NCBI GenBank assembly: GCA_024364735.1
Contig: JAGFNQ010004007.1
Span: 173,873 to 237,872 of the forward strand
Length of the DNA stretch: 64,000 nucleotides
Source of the DNA: Boesenbergia rotunda
Taxonomy: Eukaryota; Streptophyta; Magnoliopsida; Zingiberales; Zingiberaceae
Reading direction: 5' to 3'
Made by a program: the position numbers and the translations under genes. Below are positions 43,141 to 53,988 of the stretch, piece after piece. Every line of letters begins with the position of its first letter. Position 1 is the stretch's first letter. The notes below the pieces were generated by a model, which saw only the letters and a list, made by a program, of their open reading frames with translations, was not told the DNA's origin and did not search any database.

Positions 43141-44377
43141 TGTTGGATCAGAGAAAATCGATAGAGGGGGGTGAATATCGATCGAAGAATTTCGGATTAA
43201 AAGTTAGAGCGATTGCGCAGCGAAAAAACAAAATCAATGCTAACAAGTTTCTTTTACTTGGTTCGGAGCCTAGATCGACTCCTACTCCAAGGCCCACGGT
43301 CCTTGATCGTTTACTTTGGACAATTCTATAATTCGCACAAATAAGTACAAGAGTAGAATATGGAATTAAGTACAGTACTTTAACAAAATTTATACCGACG
43401 ACGGGAAAGTAACGAAATCTGAGCCACGGGTCGTCGTTGGCGCTTGAGAAGTGAGCACGGGGCTTTTTGGAGCAGAGTGCTTGGAGAAAACAGTTGGAAG
43501 AAGTTGTTCTGAAACCTTGGGGGTGAACCCCCTTATATAGCAGCCATAGGGGCGCCTGTATCAATGGGGGCGCCTGACACGTGGCCTCTCCTACGAGAAT
43601 TCCAATCCGCAGGCTCGATCAGCGCTTATCCCCTTCACTTGGGCGCCTGGGCTGATGGGGGCGCCTGTGTTAACACAGGCACCAGAGCTGACTTAGTTCA
43701 GAGGCTTTGTGGCAGTTTTCTTCGATTTTTTGTTTTTGGCCTTGAATTGGGGCGCCCGTATCCATCCGGGCGCCTAGCCCAAGTGAGGCGCCTCACTCCA
43801 TTGAGGCGCCTAAGCTGCAGAAACCCGTTCCTTCGTTCCCTGCAACCAAGGTTAGTTCCAAAACATACAAAGCAAGAATGTTAGACATTATTTACAGCCT
43901 AAGCTGTCTTGGTTCTAACTTTGGGTCTCCCAAATGGAACCCTAGGTCGAACCGACACCTACTGTTCCTTCGCACGGGGAACGCGTCCTCACCTACTCCT
44001 CTCAGGAGAGTTTACCTTTTGTCAACCGGCTCCTCCGGTTGGACTTTTGCCCAATCCTCCCGATCAGGTCTTCGTGCCCAGTCCGCGACCAGGACTTCTT
44101 GCCCAACTTCCGGTCAGGTCTTCGGTACCCAGCCCTTTGCCATGACTTCTTGCCCAGTCCTCTACCAGGACTTCTTTGCCCAACTTTCTGTCAGGGCTTC
44201 TTGCCCAGTCCTTGACAAAGACTTCTTGCCCAACCCTTTGCCAGGACTTCTTGCCTAGTGTACCTAGGACTTTCCTACACACTTAGTAAGCTTGTCAGAT
44301 CACAATAACACCTTAACTTCTGAACCCTTTACCATTATTAAAACACAGGTTTGACTTAGGTGCTTCTGGCACCAACA
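43141..44377 (-). repeat. Sirevirus family D 5' LTR (1,237 bp)
   Basis: On the minus strand it runs TGTTGGTGCC to GATCCAACA. It contains the shared C-rich block near its 3' end (plus 43165-43175), a cluster of GGCGCC palindromes (43551-43810) and a degenerate tandem repeat of about 30-35 bp based on GACTTCTTGCCCA (about 44066-44262). Family C has a related decayed repeat at 27765-27930. Confidence 0.88.
43551..43810. repeat. GGCGCC palindromes at exact 18-bp spacing
   Basis: Copies start at 43551/43569, 43642/43660 and 43751/43769/43787/43805. Every neighbour interval inside a group is 18 bp. Flanks extend some units to AGGCGCCT. This parallels the 19-bp spacing of CAGTCGACTG pairs in other LTRs. 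Confidence 0.9.
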
Positions 44378-44702
44378 AAAACAGCACTGTTTCTGTGCAT
44401 GTTTATAAAAATTTTCGTGTTGATTTTGCAAATATGTAAATGTTTGTGTTTGGTTCTTAATAAATTTGTAATGTTTACAACCTATAGGCTTCAGATGACT
44501 TTGGACAAAAATTACGTTGGTGCAGTGTTTTAGGTCACTTTAACCATTTTTTTTGAAGCATTTCAAATTTTACATGGTCTTGGACATACAAGAATTGCAG
44601 CATATCCGTGGAATTTTAGTCAATATATTTGAATGTTGGGATTCAACTTCGCAAGTTTTTAGATTCTCAGGTAACACTTTTAGTTATGAATTGTAAACAC
44701 TA
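44378..44702 (+). pseudogene. Ulp1-like gene (plus copy), upstream exon
   Basis: This short stretch between the family D LTR and the Tekay element is not LTR sequence. From about 44610 to 44670 it encodes ILVNIFECWDSTSQVFRFS and ends TTCTCAG/GTAACA, a splice-donor-like site. The peptide matches NIFDNWDQEEHSFIFHG in the minus-strand gene. Splicing to TTTCAG/GTGTACC at about 54245 keeps phase 1 and gives FSGVPVAFTRRDVALLLGI. The first 200 bp have other possible exon pieces (a TTGCAG site near 44600), but no start codon is convincing. The 5' end is probably lost at the family D LTR. Confidence 0.65.
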
Positions 44703-46852
44703 TGTGACGACCCACCTTAACTTCTCTCTCTTAAAGCGGACGTCACTTTTACTTAACCTTAACTTTACCTTATTCTTAGCCTTAGGTTACAACTACTTGA
44801 CTTACCTTAACCTTCTCTGATTTTTTTTTTCTTTTTAAAAAAAAAACTTTCATTTTATTTGCTTTGCAAGGATTTGACCCCTAGACCTCTTAGTTGTAAA
44901 ACTAAAACACTAACCATCTGCCCTACAACACTTTCTTTTCAATGGTACCAGTCGACTGATAGATAGCCAGTCGACTGGTATCGGCCACAGAAACTTTCTG
45001 TGCCCGGCACCAGTCGACTAGCCTCATGGCAGTCGACTGGTGCATCGAACAGAAGGTTCTGTTCGATATCGCAGTCGACTGGTTCTGAACCAGTCGACTG
45101 ACACGCCTGAAACCTGCATTTTTAGACCCGAAAATTAGTTTCAAAAGTCCACAATTCACATACCTTCAATGTATATAAAGAAATAACTTCATTTCTATAC
45201 TCTATACTAGTTTTATAAACACCCTAGCAACTCAAAACGAATCCAATAACTTGAAATTAGAATCATTGCGGAATTTAACAAAACTATCAAAACGTAAGCA
45301 AAACACTCTAGAGTTTGTACCAAACTTAACCTCTATGTGTAGTTTACACACCATGTTCACATTTTACCAATCAAGATATCAAACTCCAGGTTTCTAAATT
45401 TCAGAAATTGCCTCTTAAGCTTATACCAAGGATCTCTCCCACGGTTCCACCGCCACTGAGCATCAATGCAAGTCCTGACCACCTCCATAACTTATGCTTT
45501 TTCTTTACCTTTATCTGCAATAGGAGGAAATGCAACTAATAAGCAAAATGCTTAGTACGTAAATCCTAAACTCACAAATCCATGCTATCAACAATAAACA
45601 TGTTCAGTTCAATGAATGCTTACTTCCAAAATACATGCACATGGGAAAACTTTCATATTCTTATCATGCTCAATCATGTTAAAAACATTACTTGCATAAA
45701 ATATTTGCAAACTTAACATGCTCATACATTAAAACACTAACCTCCTTACTCTTACTCCTTATCATGCTTACAAAGTATCAATGTGAACTTATTGAAATAA
45801 AGACATGTACTCAAAGCTAAAACACTTATAAATACTTATATACTTGAAAATAATATTCAACTTTCTTTAGGCCTTGACATTGTACCATGGTATCAATGTA
45901 CCAATTGCACGCTTCTCTAATAGGTTGTGGGGTAGCTAACCACCACACCCTACTAGAGCTTCTTTCGAACTTTCGGTGGGCCTTCCATTTGTTCGGTACA
46001 TGTCACTTTCTGAAAATAAAATACTTTCTTACTTACAGTACTTATACTTATCAACTATCTTACTTTTGCATAAATTTTGCACTTAAAAACCCTTTACCTT
46101 TCTTACTTGGGACTTTCGTCGAGCACCTTGCGTGCCCTTAATCCCAACCTCATTTTTGGGACTTTTCAAAAATTAAATCTTATCATGCTTAGCTTACATA
46201 CACCAAATCTAAACCAATTAAATTTCTATCATGAGAAAACATGCATCTTTAAGAACTTAAAACACACGATAACCATAATCTTAAAGCATGCATCATAAAA
46301 CATGGTTCTAAACAAGAACTTACATACGAAAACTACTCCTATTGCAGGTGAGTGATCTACTTACCCTTATCTTGAAGAAAACTCACTAAATCGAGGTATA
46401 AACCTAGCGTAGAACTCCTCTCTTCTTCCTTGTGAGAAACCTCCACTCTTTGGCCCTAGGGAGAAACCCTAGATTCTCTCTACTCAAGGGGAAAGAGAAG
46501 AAGAAGAAGAACTCCTTGGCTTCCTCTGTTTTCGCAGCCCCTCCCTCGCCCTCTTCTTGCACGCAGCCGCCAACAAGCCCTAATCCCCCTTACGTGACTT
46601 AAGCGGGGTTAATATATCTCTTAATGAAAAGACCTAACTACCCTATAACATTATTTCTCTCCATCCTTTTCTGTGCTTGATACCCTTGGCCTTTCGGTTA
46701 GCCGAGCCCGCTAAAGGCCTTGGCCAGCTGCGTGGTCGCGAGATCGAATCTCTCCGCGACCATTAATTAATTTTTTTCTAATTTTATTCCGAAAAATGCT
46801 AGAAAAATTCCTAAAAATCCATAATAATACCAGAAAATTATTGGGTATTACA
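44703..46852 (-). repeat. Tekay copy 2, 3' LTR (2,150 bp)
   Basis: It is paired with 51843-53988. The CAGTCGACTG cluster is at 44949-45100, with pair starts 44949/44968, 45011/45030 and 45072/45091, all 19 bp apart, and the hairpin TCGAACAGAA/TTCTGTTCGA between the second and third pair. Confidence 0.95.
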
Positions 46853-47592
46853 ATCCTCCTCACCTTGTAAAAAGTTCGTCCTCGAACTTGAAACAGCTCT
46901 GGATACCTTTGCCTCATGCTATCTTCTGATTCCCAAGTTGCCTCTTCATGGTTCTGATTCAGCCATAAGACTTTCACTAGTGGTACCTCTTTGTTCCTCA
47001 GCTTCTTAACTGCTCGATCTATTATTTGAATAGGTCGACTTTCATAACTGAGATCCTCCTGAACTTGTACCATCTGTGGCTCAATCACTTGGTTGGCATC
47101 TGGGATGTGCTTCTTTAACATTGAGACATGGAACACATTGTGTATTGCTGACATCTCTGAGGGTAGCTCCAACTCATAAGCTACTTTGCCAACTCTTTTC
47201 GTCACTGGGTAGGGTCCTACGTATCGAGGACTTAGCTTGCCTTTCTTGCCAAATCTCATCACACCCTTCATAGGAGCTACTTTGAGGAAAACTGTATCCC
47301 CAACTTCAAACTCTAATGGCCTACGGCGTACATTGGCGTAACTCTTCTGCCTACTCTGAGCAGTCTCTATCCTCTGGCGGATGCTCTTTATAGCTTCTGT
47401 GGTATCATCTATAAGATCAGTCTGTGACCCCATTTCCTTCTTCTCACTACCTTCATACCAACAGAGGGGAGATCTACACTTCCTACCATAAAGAGCTTCA
47501 TAGGGTGTTATACCAATAGTGGCTTGGTAACTGTTGTTGTAGGCAAACTCAGCTAAACATAAATATTTGCACCAACTACCCTTGAAGTCCAA
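46711..47592 (-). CDS. pol: Tekay integrase C-terminal region with chromodomain (3' part of pol)
   Basis: The frame covers the end of the integrase core (WCKYLCLAEFAYNNSYQATI, YEALYGRKCRSPLCW), the C-terminal GPY/F-type region (FLKVAPMKGVMRFGKKGKL, LSPRYVGPYPVTKRVGKVAY) and HNVFHVSMLKKH. It ends in a chromodomain-like segment (PIQIIDRAVKKLRNKEVPLV, then WLNQNHEEATWESEDSMRQR), thought to direct chromoviruses to particular chromatin. It is in frame with the upstream part but separated from it by a TAG at about 47654. There is no stop after the chromodomain: the frame crosses the polypurine tract (46853-46864) and ends about 140 bp inside the 3' LTR. Confidence 0.9.
   Translation of the reverse strand: MDFKGSWCKYLCLAEFAYNNSYQATIGITPYEALYGRKCRSPLCWYEGSEKKEMGSQTDLIDDTTEAIKSIRQRIETAQSRQKSYANVRRRPLEFEVGDTVFLKVAPMKGVMRFGKKGKLSPRYVGPYPVTKRVGKVAYELELPSEMSAIHNVFHVSMLKKHIPDANQVIEPQMVQVQEDLSYESRPIQIIDRAVKKLRNKEVPLVKVLWLNQNHEEATWESEDSMRQRYPELFQVRGRTFYKVRRIVIPNNFLVLLWIFRNFSSIFRNKIRKKLINGRGEIRSRDHAAGQGL
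46853..46864 (-). promoter_or_regulatory. Polypurine tract (Tekay copy 2)
   Basis: The minus strand reads GGTGAGGAGGAT directly before the LTR start TGTAATACCC. It would prime plus-strand DNA synthesis. Confidence 0.85.
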
Positions 47593-47651
47593 TGCACAAG
47601 CTCTAGCATATCTTCTAGAACCTGATTCACTCTCTCTGTCTGTCCATCAGT

Positions 47652-49789
47652 CTAGGGATGGAAAGCTCTGCTGAATTTCAGTTTGGTGCCTAACGCTGTC
47701 TGTACGCACTCCCAAAAGTGTGAAGTGAAACGACCATCCCTATCAGAGATAATGGTCTTCGGGACTCCGTGTAGTCGGATCACTTCCTGGACATATAATT
47801 GGGCTAACTTTTCAATTGAGTAAGACACTCTGATTGCCAAGAAGTGGGCAGACTTGGTCAATCTGTCTACTATCACCCAAATAGCGTCATAGCCATTAGT
47901 TGTCTTTGGTAGACCAACTATGAAATCCATGGCTATGTCTTCCCATTTCCACTCTGGAATCTGAATGGGCTGTAGGACACCTCCTGGTCTCTGGTGTTCT
48001 GCTTTAACTCTCTGACATGTCAGGCAGGTGCTGACATACTTAGCTATGTCTCTCTTCATCCCTGACCACCAAAATCTTCTTTTCAAATCCTGGTACATCT
48101 TAGTGGAACCAGGATGCATTGAGTAGAGAGTTCCATGGGCTTCTTCAAGAATCTTCTTTCTCAGCTCTTCATGATTGGGGACACATAAACGGTCACCATA
48201 GTAGAGTATCCCACTGTCAGATACTCTAAACTCTTTACTCTCTCCTTCTTGCATCTCTTGCTTGATCCTTTGGATATCAGAATCCTCAACTTGCTCTTTC
48301 TGTATTTCTTCAAGCAAAGTTGACTCTAGTGTCAATAGAGCTAGCTGCCCATCAATAATCTTCACTCCATAATCTACTATCTCCTTCTGTAATGGTGGTG
48401 CCAACGATGATAAGGACATCAAAGTGGCACAAGTCTTTCTACTCAGTGCATCTGCTACTCTATTCGCCTTACCAGGGTGGTAAAGAATCTCACAGTCATA
48501 GTCCTTCACTAACTCGAGCCACCTTCGCTGTCTCATATTGAGGTCTTTCTGAGTGAAGAAATATTTCAGACTCTGGTGATCTGTATAAATCTTATACTGC
48601 ACTCCATACAAATAATGCCTCCATATCTTTAGAGAAAAGACTACAGCTGCCAACTCCAGATCATGAGTGGGGTAATTCTTTTCATAGTCCTTGAGTTACC
48701 TGGAAGCATAAGCTATGACTTTGCCTTCTTGCATAAGGATTGCTCCAAGTCCTAGCTTTGATGCATCACTGTATATATCAAAGCTCTTATCACCTTCGGG
48801 TACTGTAAGGATAGGAACGCTGGTCAGTCTCTTCTTTAACTCAAGGAAGCTCTGCTCACAGTCCTCAGTCCACTCATACTTCTTATTCTTTCTGGTCAGG
48901 GCTGTAAGTGGAGAAGCTATCTTTGAAAAGTCCTCTACAAACCTTCTGTAGTACCCTGCCAAACCCAGAAAACTTCTGATCTCACTGGCATTCTTTGGTC
49001 GACTCCAGTTACTAACTGCTTCAATCTTGGCTGGGTCTACCATAATACCTTCCTTGGAAATGATGTGGCCTAGGAAGGCCACCTGGTCAAGCCAAAACTC
49101 ACACTTTGAGAATTTGGTGTACAACTCCTTCTGATGTAAGGTTTGCAATACCATCTTCAGGTGTTCGTCATGTTCTTCCTGAGTCTTTGAATACACTAGG
49201 ATATTATCAATAAAGACAATGATGAACTTGTCCAGAAAATCTTTGAACACTCTATTCATTAGATCCATAAACGTCGCAGGGGCGTTTGTCACTCCAAAGG
49301 GCATGACCACAAACTCATAGTGCCCATATCTTGTACTGAAGCAGTCCTTGGCACATCACTCTCCTTCACTCTGAGCTGATGGTAACCTGATCGCAGATCT
49401 ATCTTGGAGAACACTGTGGCTCCCTTCAGCTGATCAAATAAATCATCTATCCTTGGCAAAGGATATCTGTTCTTGATGGTTACCTTATTCAAAGCTCGAT
49501 AATCTATGCACATTCGCATAGATCCATCTTTCTTCTTGACGAACAGTACAGGAGCTCCCCAAGGTGAATGACTAGGGCGGATGAAACCCTTGTCAAGCAT
49601 CTCTTGCAATTGTTCTTGCAATTCTTTCAGTTTTGCTGGCGCCATGCGATAAGGTGCCTTCGAAATTGGGTTGGTTCCTGGGGCCAACTCAATTTCAAAC
49701 TCAATTTCCCGATTGGGAGGAAGTCCTAGTAACTCTTCAGGAAACACCTCAGGATAGTCACAGACTAACCTCACTTCTTCTCTCTTCAA
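47652..49789 (-). pseudogene. pol: Tekay RT, RNase H and integrase N-terminal/core part, broken
   Basis: RT starts just after the Gag/protease stop (EVRLVCDYPEVFPEELLGLP, FVKKKDGSMRMCIDYRALNK, IDLRSGYHQLRV). A small deletion near 49345 shifts the frame. RT resumes with MPFGVTNAPATFMDLMNRVF and the active site VFIDNILVYSKT, with Asn in place of the second catalytic Asp. A TAA near 48696 interrupts after AYASR. RNase H continues at 48653 (YTDHQSLKYFFTQKDLNMRQ), then integrase with a zinc-binding HHCC region (HPGSTKMYQDLKRRFWWSGM, CLTCQRVKAEHQRPGG) and core (WEDIAMDFIVGLPKT, ISDRDGRFTSHFWE). A TAG follows KFSRAFHP at about 47654. Confidence 0.92.
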
Positions 49790-49798
49790 TCCTTCTCC

Positions 49799-51577
49799 TT
49801 AACTTGCATCCACTATATGAGCTAGAAAACTAGAGCACCCCTTCTCCAACATTCTCTGAGCTTGTAAGGTAGATAGGAACCTCTTTGTCTTTCTCCTTGG
49901 GTCTCCAATAAACTCAAATGAAGGTTCTGCTTCTGGTGTGAACTTGACTTTTCTCTTGCAGCAGTCTATAGAAGCACTGTACTTGCTCAAGAAATCCATC
50001 CCTAAAATGACATCGTAATCCTTCATCTCAAGGACTACCAAGTCACTATAGAGCTCTCGGTTGGAAATCCAGATTGGTACTGCCCTTAGCCTCTGAGTAG
50101 AGGCCATTACTTTCCCTGACGGTAAGGTTGTTAAAAATTTTTGACCCAAACTTTCTGGTGGGATCCCTAGCTTTTTAGAGAAAAGCATGGATACAAAAGA
50201 ATGGGTTGCCCCAGTATCGAATAACACAATAGCATATTGAGATGAGATGAGTATTCGACCTGTGACCATGTTAGGAGCATTTGCCACTTCTTCCTTGGTG
50301 ACGGCGAAAACCCTGGCGTTGGTCGTGGCTGGTGGGGCTTCCATTCTTGCTTGACTGAAATAAGGTCCCTCCATAACTGGCTGCATCTGGTGCAGCTGAG
50401 CAGGTCCACCCCCGTACTGAAGAAGCTGTGGTGGAGGCGGCTTTGCTTTAGGGCACGCCTTGGCCAGGTGCCCTACTACTCCACAGATATAACACCCGCC
50501 AACACTCGCCCGGTTAGGGCAAGCCTTCATCATATGCCCCTCTGCTCCGCAAATATGGCATCCGCTCATGCCCTGACGACATACTCCAGGATGTGTCTTC
50601 CCACACTTCGGGCAAGGAGAATACTTGAGTTGCTTGCTTGATGCGCCCCCTTTGTTGCCCTCAGAAGTCTTCTGGTCCCACTGCTTCCTCTTGCCTGAAT
50701 TCCCTTTCCAGTTTTGTTGGTTCTGAGGATTCCCTTGGGACTTCTGGGCTGATGCCTGTTGTTGTTGCACACGTGTGGCCTTTATACTATTCAAGTAGTG
50801 CTCAGTGATCAAAGCACTACTTACTAGTTCTTCTGAAGTCTGTGGTCTATTACCACTGCCGGCCACATTCAAAGCTATCTGAGGCCTCAGCATCTTGAGC
50901 ATCAACCTGACCCTTTCCTTTTCAGTGCTAACTAACTCCGGGCACAAGCGAGCTAGTCGATTGAACTTCTTCACTGCTTCATCCACAGTTAGATCTCCTT
51001 GACGGAACTCAGTGAATTCATCATAGTGCTTGTTTGTCACTTTCATGTGAAAGTACTCTTCCAGAAATTCTGCTTCAAAGTCGGCCCAGGTCATCTGATT
51101 CACATTCCTCTTAGCTTTCACTCTTTCCCACCACATCCTAGCATCTCCAGTAAGGCAGAAGGATGTGCACTTTATCTTCTCCACCTCGGGCCAGTCCAGT
51201 AACTCCATTATACTTTCCACCGTTTTGAACCATGCCTGAGCATCCCATGGTTCACTTGTGCCAGAAAAATTCTCGGGCTTCAGTCTCTGCCACTGGATCA
51301 GATATGCTTCCTGTCTCACTTCTCTTGTCAGAGGTACTGGGGGAGTCTCTGTCACCGCTGGTGCCACTACTTGTGCCACTGGCGCCACTGGCGTGGCAGC
51401 AGGAGTGGCCTGCTGATTAGCCATCAAGGCAGCAATAACTTGCTGCTGCTCAGCAAGTTGCCTCTGAAGCTGGGCCACCACTCCTTGAAGATCTGTGGGT
51501 GGTACTGACTCAGTTGACTCCTGTTCTCTAGGAGCTTGCTCCTCGTTGCGGACAATTCTGGGACGTCCTCTTGCCAT
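49799..51577 (-). CDS. gag: Tekay Gag-protease (592 aa), open
   Basis: It starts MARGRPRIVRNEEQAPREQE. A Gln-rich coiled stretch (about 30-60) precedes the retrotransposon Gag domain (about 115-240: FSGTSEPWDAQAWFKTVESI, CTSFCLTGDARMWWERVKAK, TWADFEAEFLEEYFHMKVTN). There are two good CCHC zinc knuckles (CHICGAEGHMMKAC and CYICGVVGHLAKAC, about 340-380), preceded by a CPKCGKTHPGVC motif. The aspartic protease is at about 430-530 (VLFDTGATHSFVS, then VILGMDFLSKYSASIDC). The frame is closed by TAA at 49799-49801, ten bases before the RT frame. This is the most intact gag-protease in the window and could in principle still make Gag. Confidence 0.93.
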   Translation of the reverse strand: MARGRPRIVRNEEQAPREQESTESVPPTDLQGVVAQLQRQLAEQQQVIAALMANQQATPAATPVAPVAQVVAPAVTETPPVPLTREVRQEAYLIQWQRLKPENFSGTSEPWDAQAWFKTVESIMELLDWPEVEKIKCTSFCLTGDARMWWERVKAKRNVNQMTWADFEAEFLEEYFHMKVTNKHYDEFTEFRQGDLTVDEAVKKFNRLARLCPELVSTEKERVRLMLKMLRPQIALNVAGSGNRPQTSEELVSSALITEHYLNSIKATRVQQQQASAQKSQGNPQNQQNWKGNSGKRKQWDQKTSEGNKGGASSKQLKYSPCPKCGKTHPGVCRQGMSGCHICGAEGHMMKACPNRASVGGCYICGVVGHLAKACPKAKPPPPQLLQYGGGPAQLHQMQPVMEGPYFSQARMEAPPATTNARVFAVTKEEVANAPNMVTGRILISSQYAIVLFDTGATHSFVSMLFSKKLGIPPESLGQKFLTTLPSGKVMASTQRLRAVPIWISNRELYSDLVVLEMKDYDVILGMDFLSKYSASIDCCKRKVKFTPEAEPSFEFIGDPRRKTKRFLSTLQAQRMLEKGCSSFLAHIVDAS

Positions 51578-51827
51578 CTCTCTTGCTCTATGGTGTACAG
51601 AAAATAAATAAGAAATAAATGCTCATTATCTCTTACTAACTTACTTCACTATCTCTATGCATACATTAGCATATAATAATAATACTCACATACTTTTCGA
51701 TCATCATGCACTTACTGATACTAGCAGTCAATAAAGAAAGCATATAATACTACAATACATGAACTTCTTACTTGGCAGGCGGCAGGATTGATGCTTGATG
51801 TCAGTGTGGCGGAAGGATGGAAAACTA

Positions 51828-51839
51828 GCTCTGATACCA
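51828..51839 (-). promoter_or_regulatory. Primer-binding site, initiator tRNA-Met (Tekay copy 2)
   Basis: The minus strand reads TGGTATCAGAGC three bases inside the LTR edge (LTR ends GTCGTCACA). Confidence 0.93.
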
Positions 51840-51842
51840 CTC

Positions 51843-53988
51843 TGTGACGACCCACCTTAACTTCTCTCCCTTAAAGCGGACGTCACTTTTACTTAACCTT
51901 AACTTTACCTTATTCTTAGCCTTAGGTTACAACTACTTGACTTCCCTTAACTTGCTCTGATTTTTTTTCTTTTAAAAAAAAACTTTCATTTTATTTGCTT
52001 TGCAAGGATTTGACCCCTAGACCTCTTAGTTGTAAAACTAAAGCACTAACCATCTGCCCTACAACACTTTCTTTTCAATGGTACCAGTCGACTGATAGAT
52101 AGCCAGTCGACTGGTATCGGCCACAGAAACTTTCTGTGCCCGGCACCAGTCGACTGGCCTCATGGCAGTCGACTGGTGCATCGAACAGAAGGTTCTGTTC
52201 GATATCGCAGTCGACTGGTTCTGAACCAGTCGACTGGCACGCCTGAAACCTGCATTTTCAGACCCGAAAATTAGTTTCAAAAGTCCACAATTCACATACC
52301 TTCAATGTATATAAAGAAATAACTTCATTTCTATACTCTATACTAGTTTTATAAACATCCTAGCAACTCAAAACGAATCCAATAACTTGAAATTAGAATC
52401 ATTGCGGAATTTAACAAAACTATCAAAACGTAAGCAAAACACTCTAGAGTTTGTACCAAACTTAACCTCTATGCGTAGTTTACACACCATGTTCACATTT
52501 TACCAATCAAGATATCAAACTCCAGGTTTCTAAATTTCAGAAATTGCCTCTTAAGCTTATACCAAGGATCTCTCCCACGGTTTCACCGCCACTGAGCATC
52601 ATTGCAAGTCCTGACCACCTCCATAACTTATGCTTTTTCTTTACCTTTATCTGCAATAGGAGGAAATGCAACTAATAAGTAAAATGCTTAGTACGTAAAT
52701 CCTAAACTCACAAATCCATGCTATCAACAATAAACATGTTCAGTTCAAAGAATGCTTACTTCCAAAATACATGCACATGGGAAAACTTTCATATTCTTAT
52801 CATGCTCAATCATGTTAAAAACATTACTTGCATAAAACATTTGCAAACATAACATGCTCATACATTAAAATACTAACCTCCTTACTCTTACTCCTTATCA
52901 TGCTTGCAAAGTATCAATGTGAACTTATGGAAATAAAGACATATACTCAAAGCTAAAACACTTGTAAATACTTATATACTTGAAAATAATATTCAACTTT
53001 CTTTAGGCCTTGACATTGTACCATGGTATCAATGTACCAATTGCGCGCTTCTCTAATAGGTTGTGGGGTAGCTAGCCACCACACCCTATTAGAGCTTCTT
53101 TCGAACTTTCGGTGGGCCTTCCATTTGCCCGGTACATGTCACTTTCTGAAAATAAAATACTTTCTTACTTACAGTACTTATACTTATCAACTATCTTACT
53201 TTTGCATAAATTTTGCACTTAAAACCCTTTACCTTTCTTACTTGGGACTTTCATCGAGCACCTTGCGTGCCCTTAATCCCAACCTCATTTTTGGGACTTT
53301 TCAAAAATTAAATCTTATCATGCTTAGCTTACATACACCAAATCTAAACCAATTAAATTTCTATCATGAGAAAACATGCATCTTTAAGAACTTAAAACAC
53401 ACGATAACCATAATCTTAAAGCATGCATCATAAAACATGGTTCTACAACAAGAACTTACATACGAAAACTACTCCTATTGCAGGTGAGTGATCTACTTAC
53501 CCTTATCTTGAAGAAAACTCACTAAATCGAGGTATAAACCTAGCGTAGAACTCCTCTCTTCTTCCTTGTGAGAAACCTCCACTCTTTGGCCCTAGGGAGA
53601 AACCCTAGATTCTCTCTACTCAAGGGGAAAGAGAAGAAGAAGAAGAACTCCTTGGCTTCCTCTGTTTTCGCAGCCCCTCCCTCGCCCTCTTCTCGCACGC
53701 AGCCGCCAACAAGCCCTAATCCCCCTTACGTGACTTAAGCGGGGTTAATATATCTCTTAATGAAAAGACCTAACTACCCTATAACATTATTTCTCTCCAT
53801 CCTTTTCTGTGCTTGATACCCCTGGCCTTCCGGTTAGCCAAGCCCGCTAAAGGCCTTGGCCAGCTGCGTGGTCGCGAGATCGAATCTCTCCGCGACCATT
53901 AATTAATTTTTTTCTAATTTTATTCCGAAAAATACTAGAAAAATTCCTAAAAATCCATAATAATACCAGAAAATTATTGGGTATTACA
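51843..53988 (-). repeat. Tekay copy 2, 5' LTR (2,146 bp)
   Basis: It is the near-identical partner of 44703-46852. The CAGTCGACTG cluster lies at about 52085-52240 with the same pair-hairpin layout. Confidence 0.95.

Larger units (their letters stand above)
40960..44377 (-). mobile_element. Sirevirus family D, 5' LTR and gag only
   Basis: On the minus strand: LTR (44377-43141), PBS, gag (42914 to about 41270), then about 300 bp of further internal sequence up to the family A LTR at 40959. Pol and the 3' LTR are missing. The LTR outer end (CACCAACA at 44377) abuts the Ulp1-like region. Confidence 0.88.
44703..53988 (-). mobile_element. Gypsy retrotransposon, Tekay-type (copy 2), complete, TSD CACTA
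   Basis: It is 9,286 bp, with LTRs 44703-46852 and 51843-53988 (TGTAATACCC...GTCGTCACA on the minus strand). CACTA flanks it at 44698-44702 and 53989-53993. It has PBS, gag-protease, RT, RNase H, integrase and chromodomain. The two LTRs differ at roughly 35 positions by eye (about 98% identity), mostly transitions, so the insertion is fairly recent. It nevertheless has three nonsense codons, one frameshift and an altered RT active site. It sits in an intron of the Ulp1-like plus-strand gene. Confidence 0.96.

Noticed and set aside
43878..44258. 126-aa frame in the family D LTR
   Set aside because: It derives from the degenerate GACTTCTTGCCCA tandem repeat.
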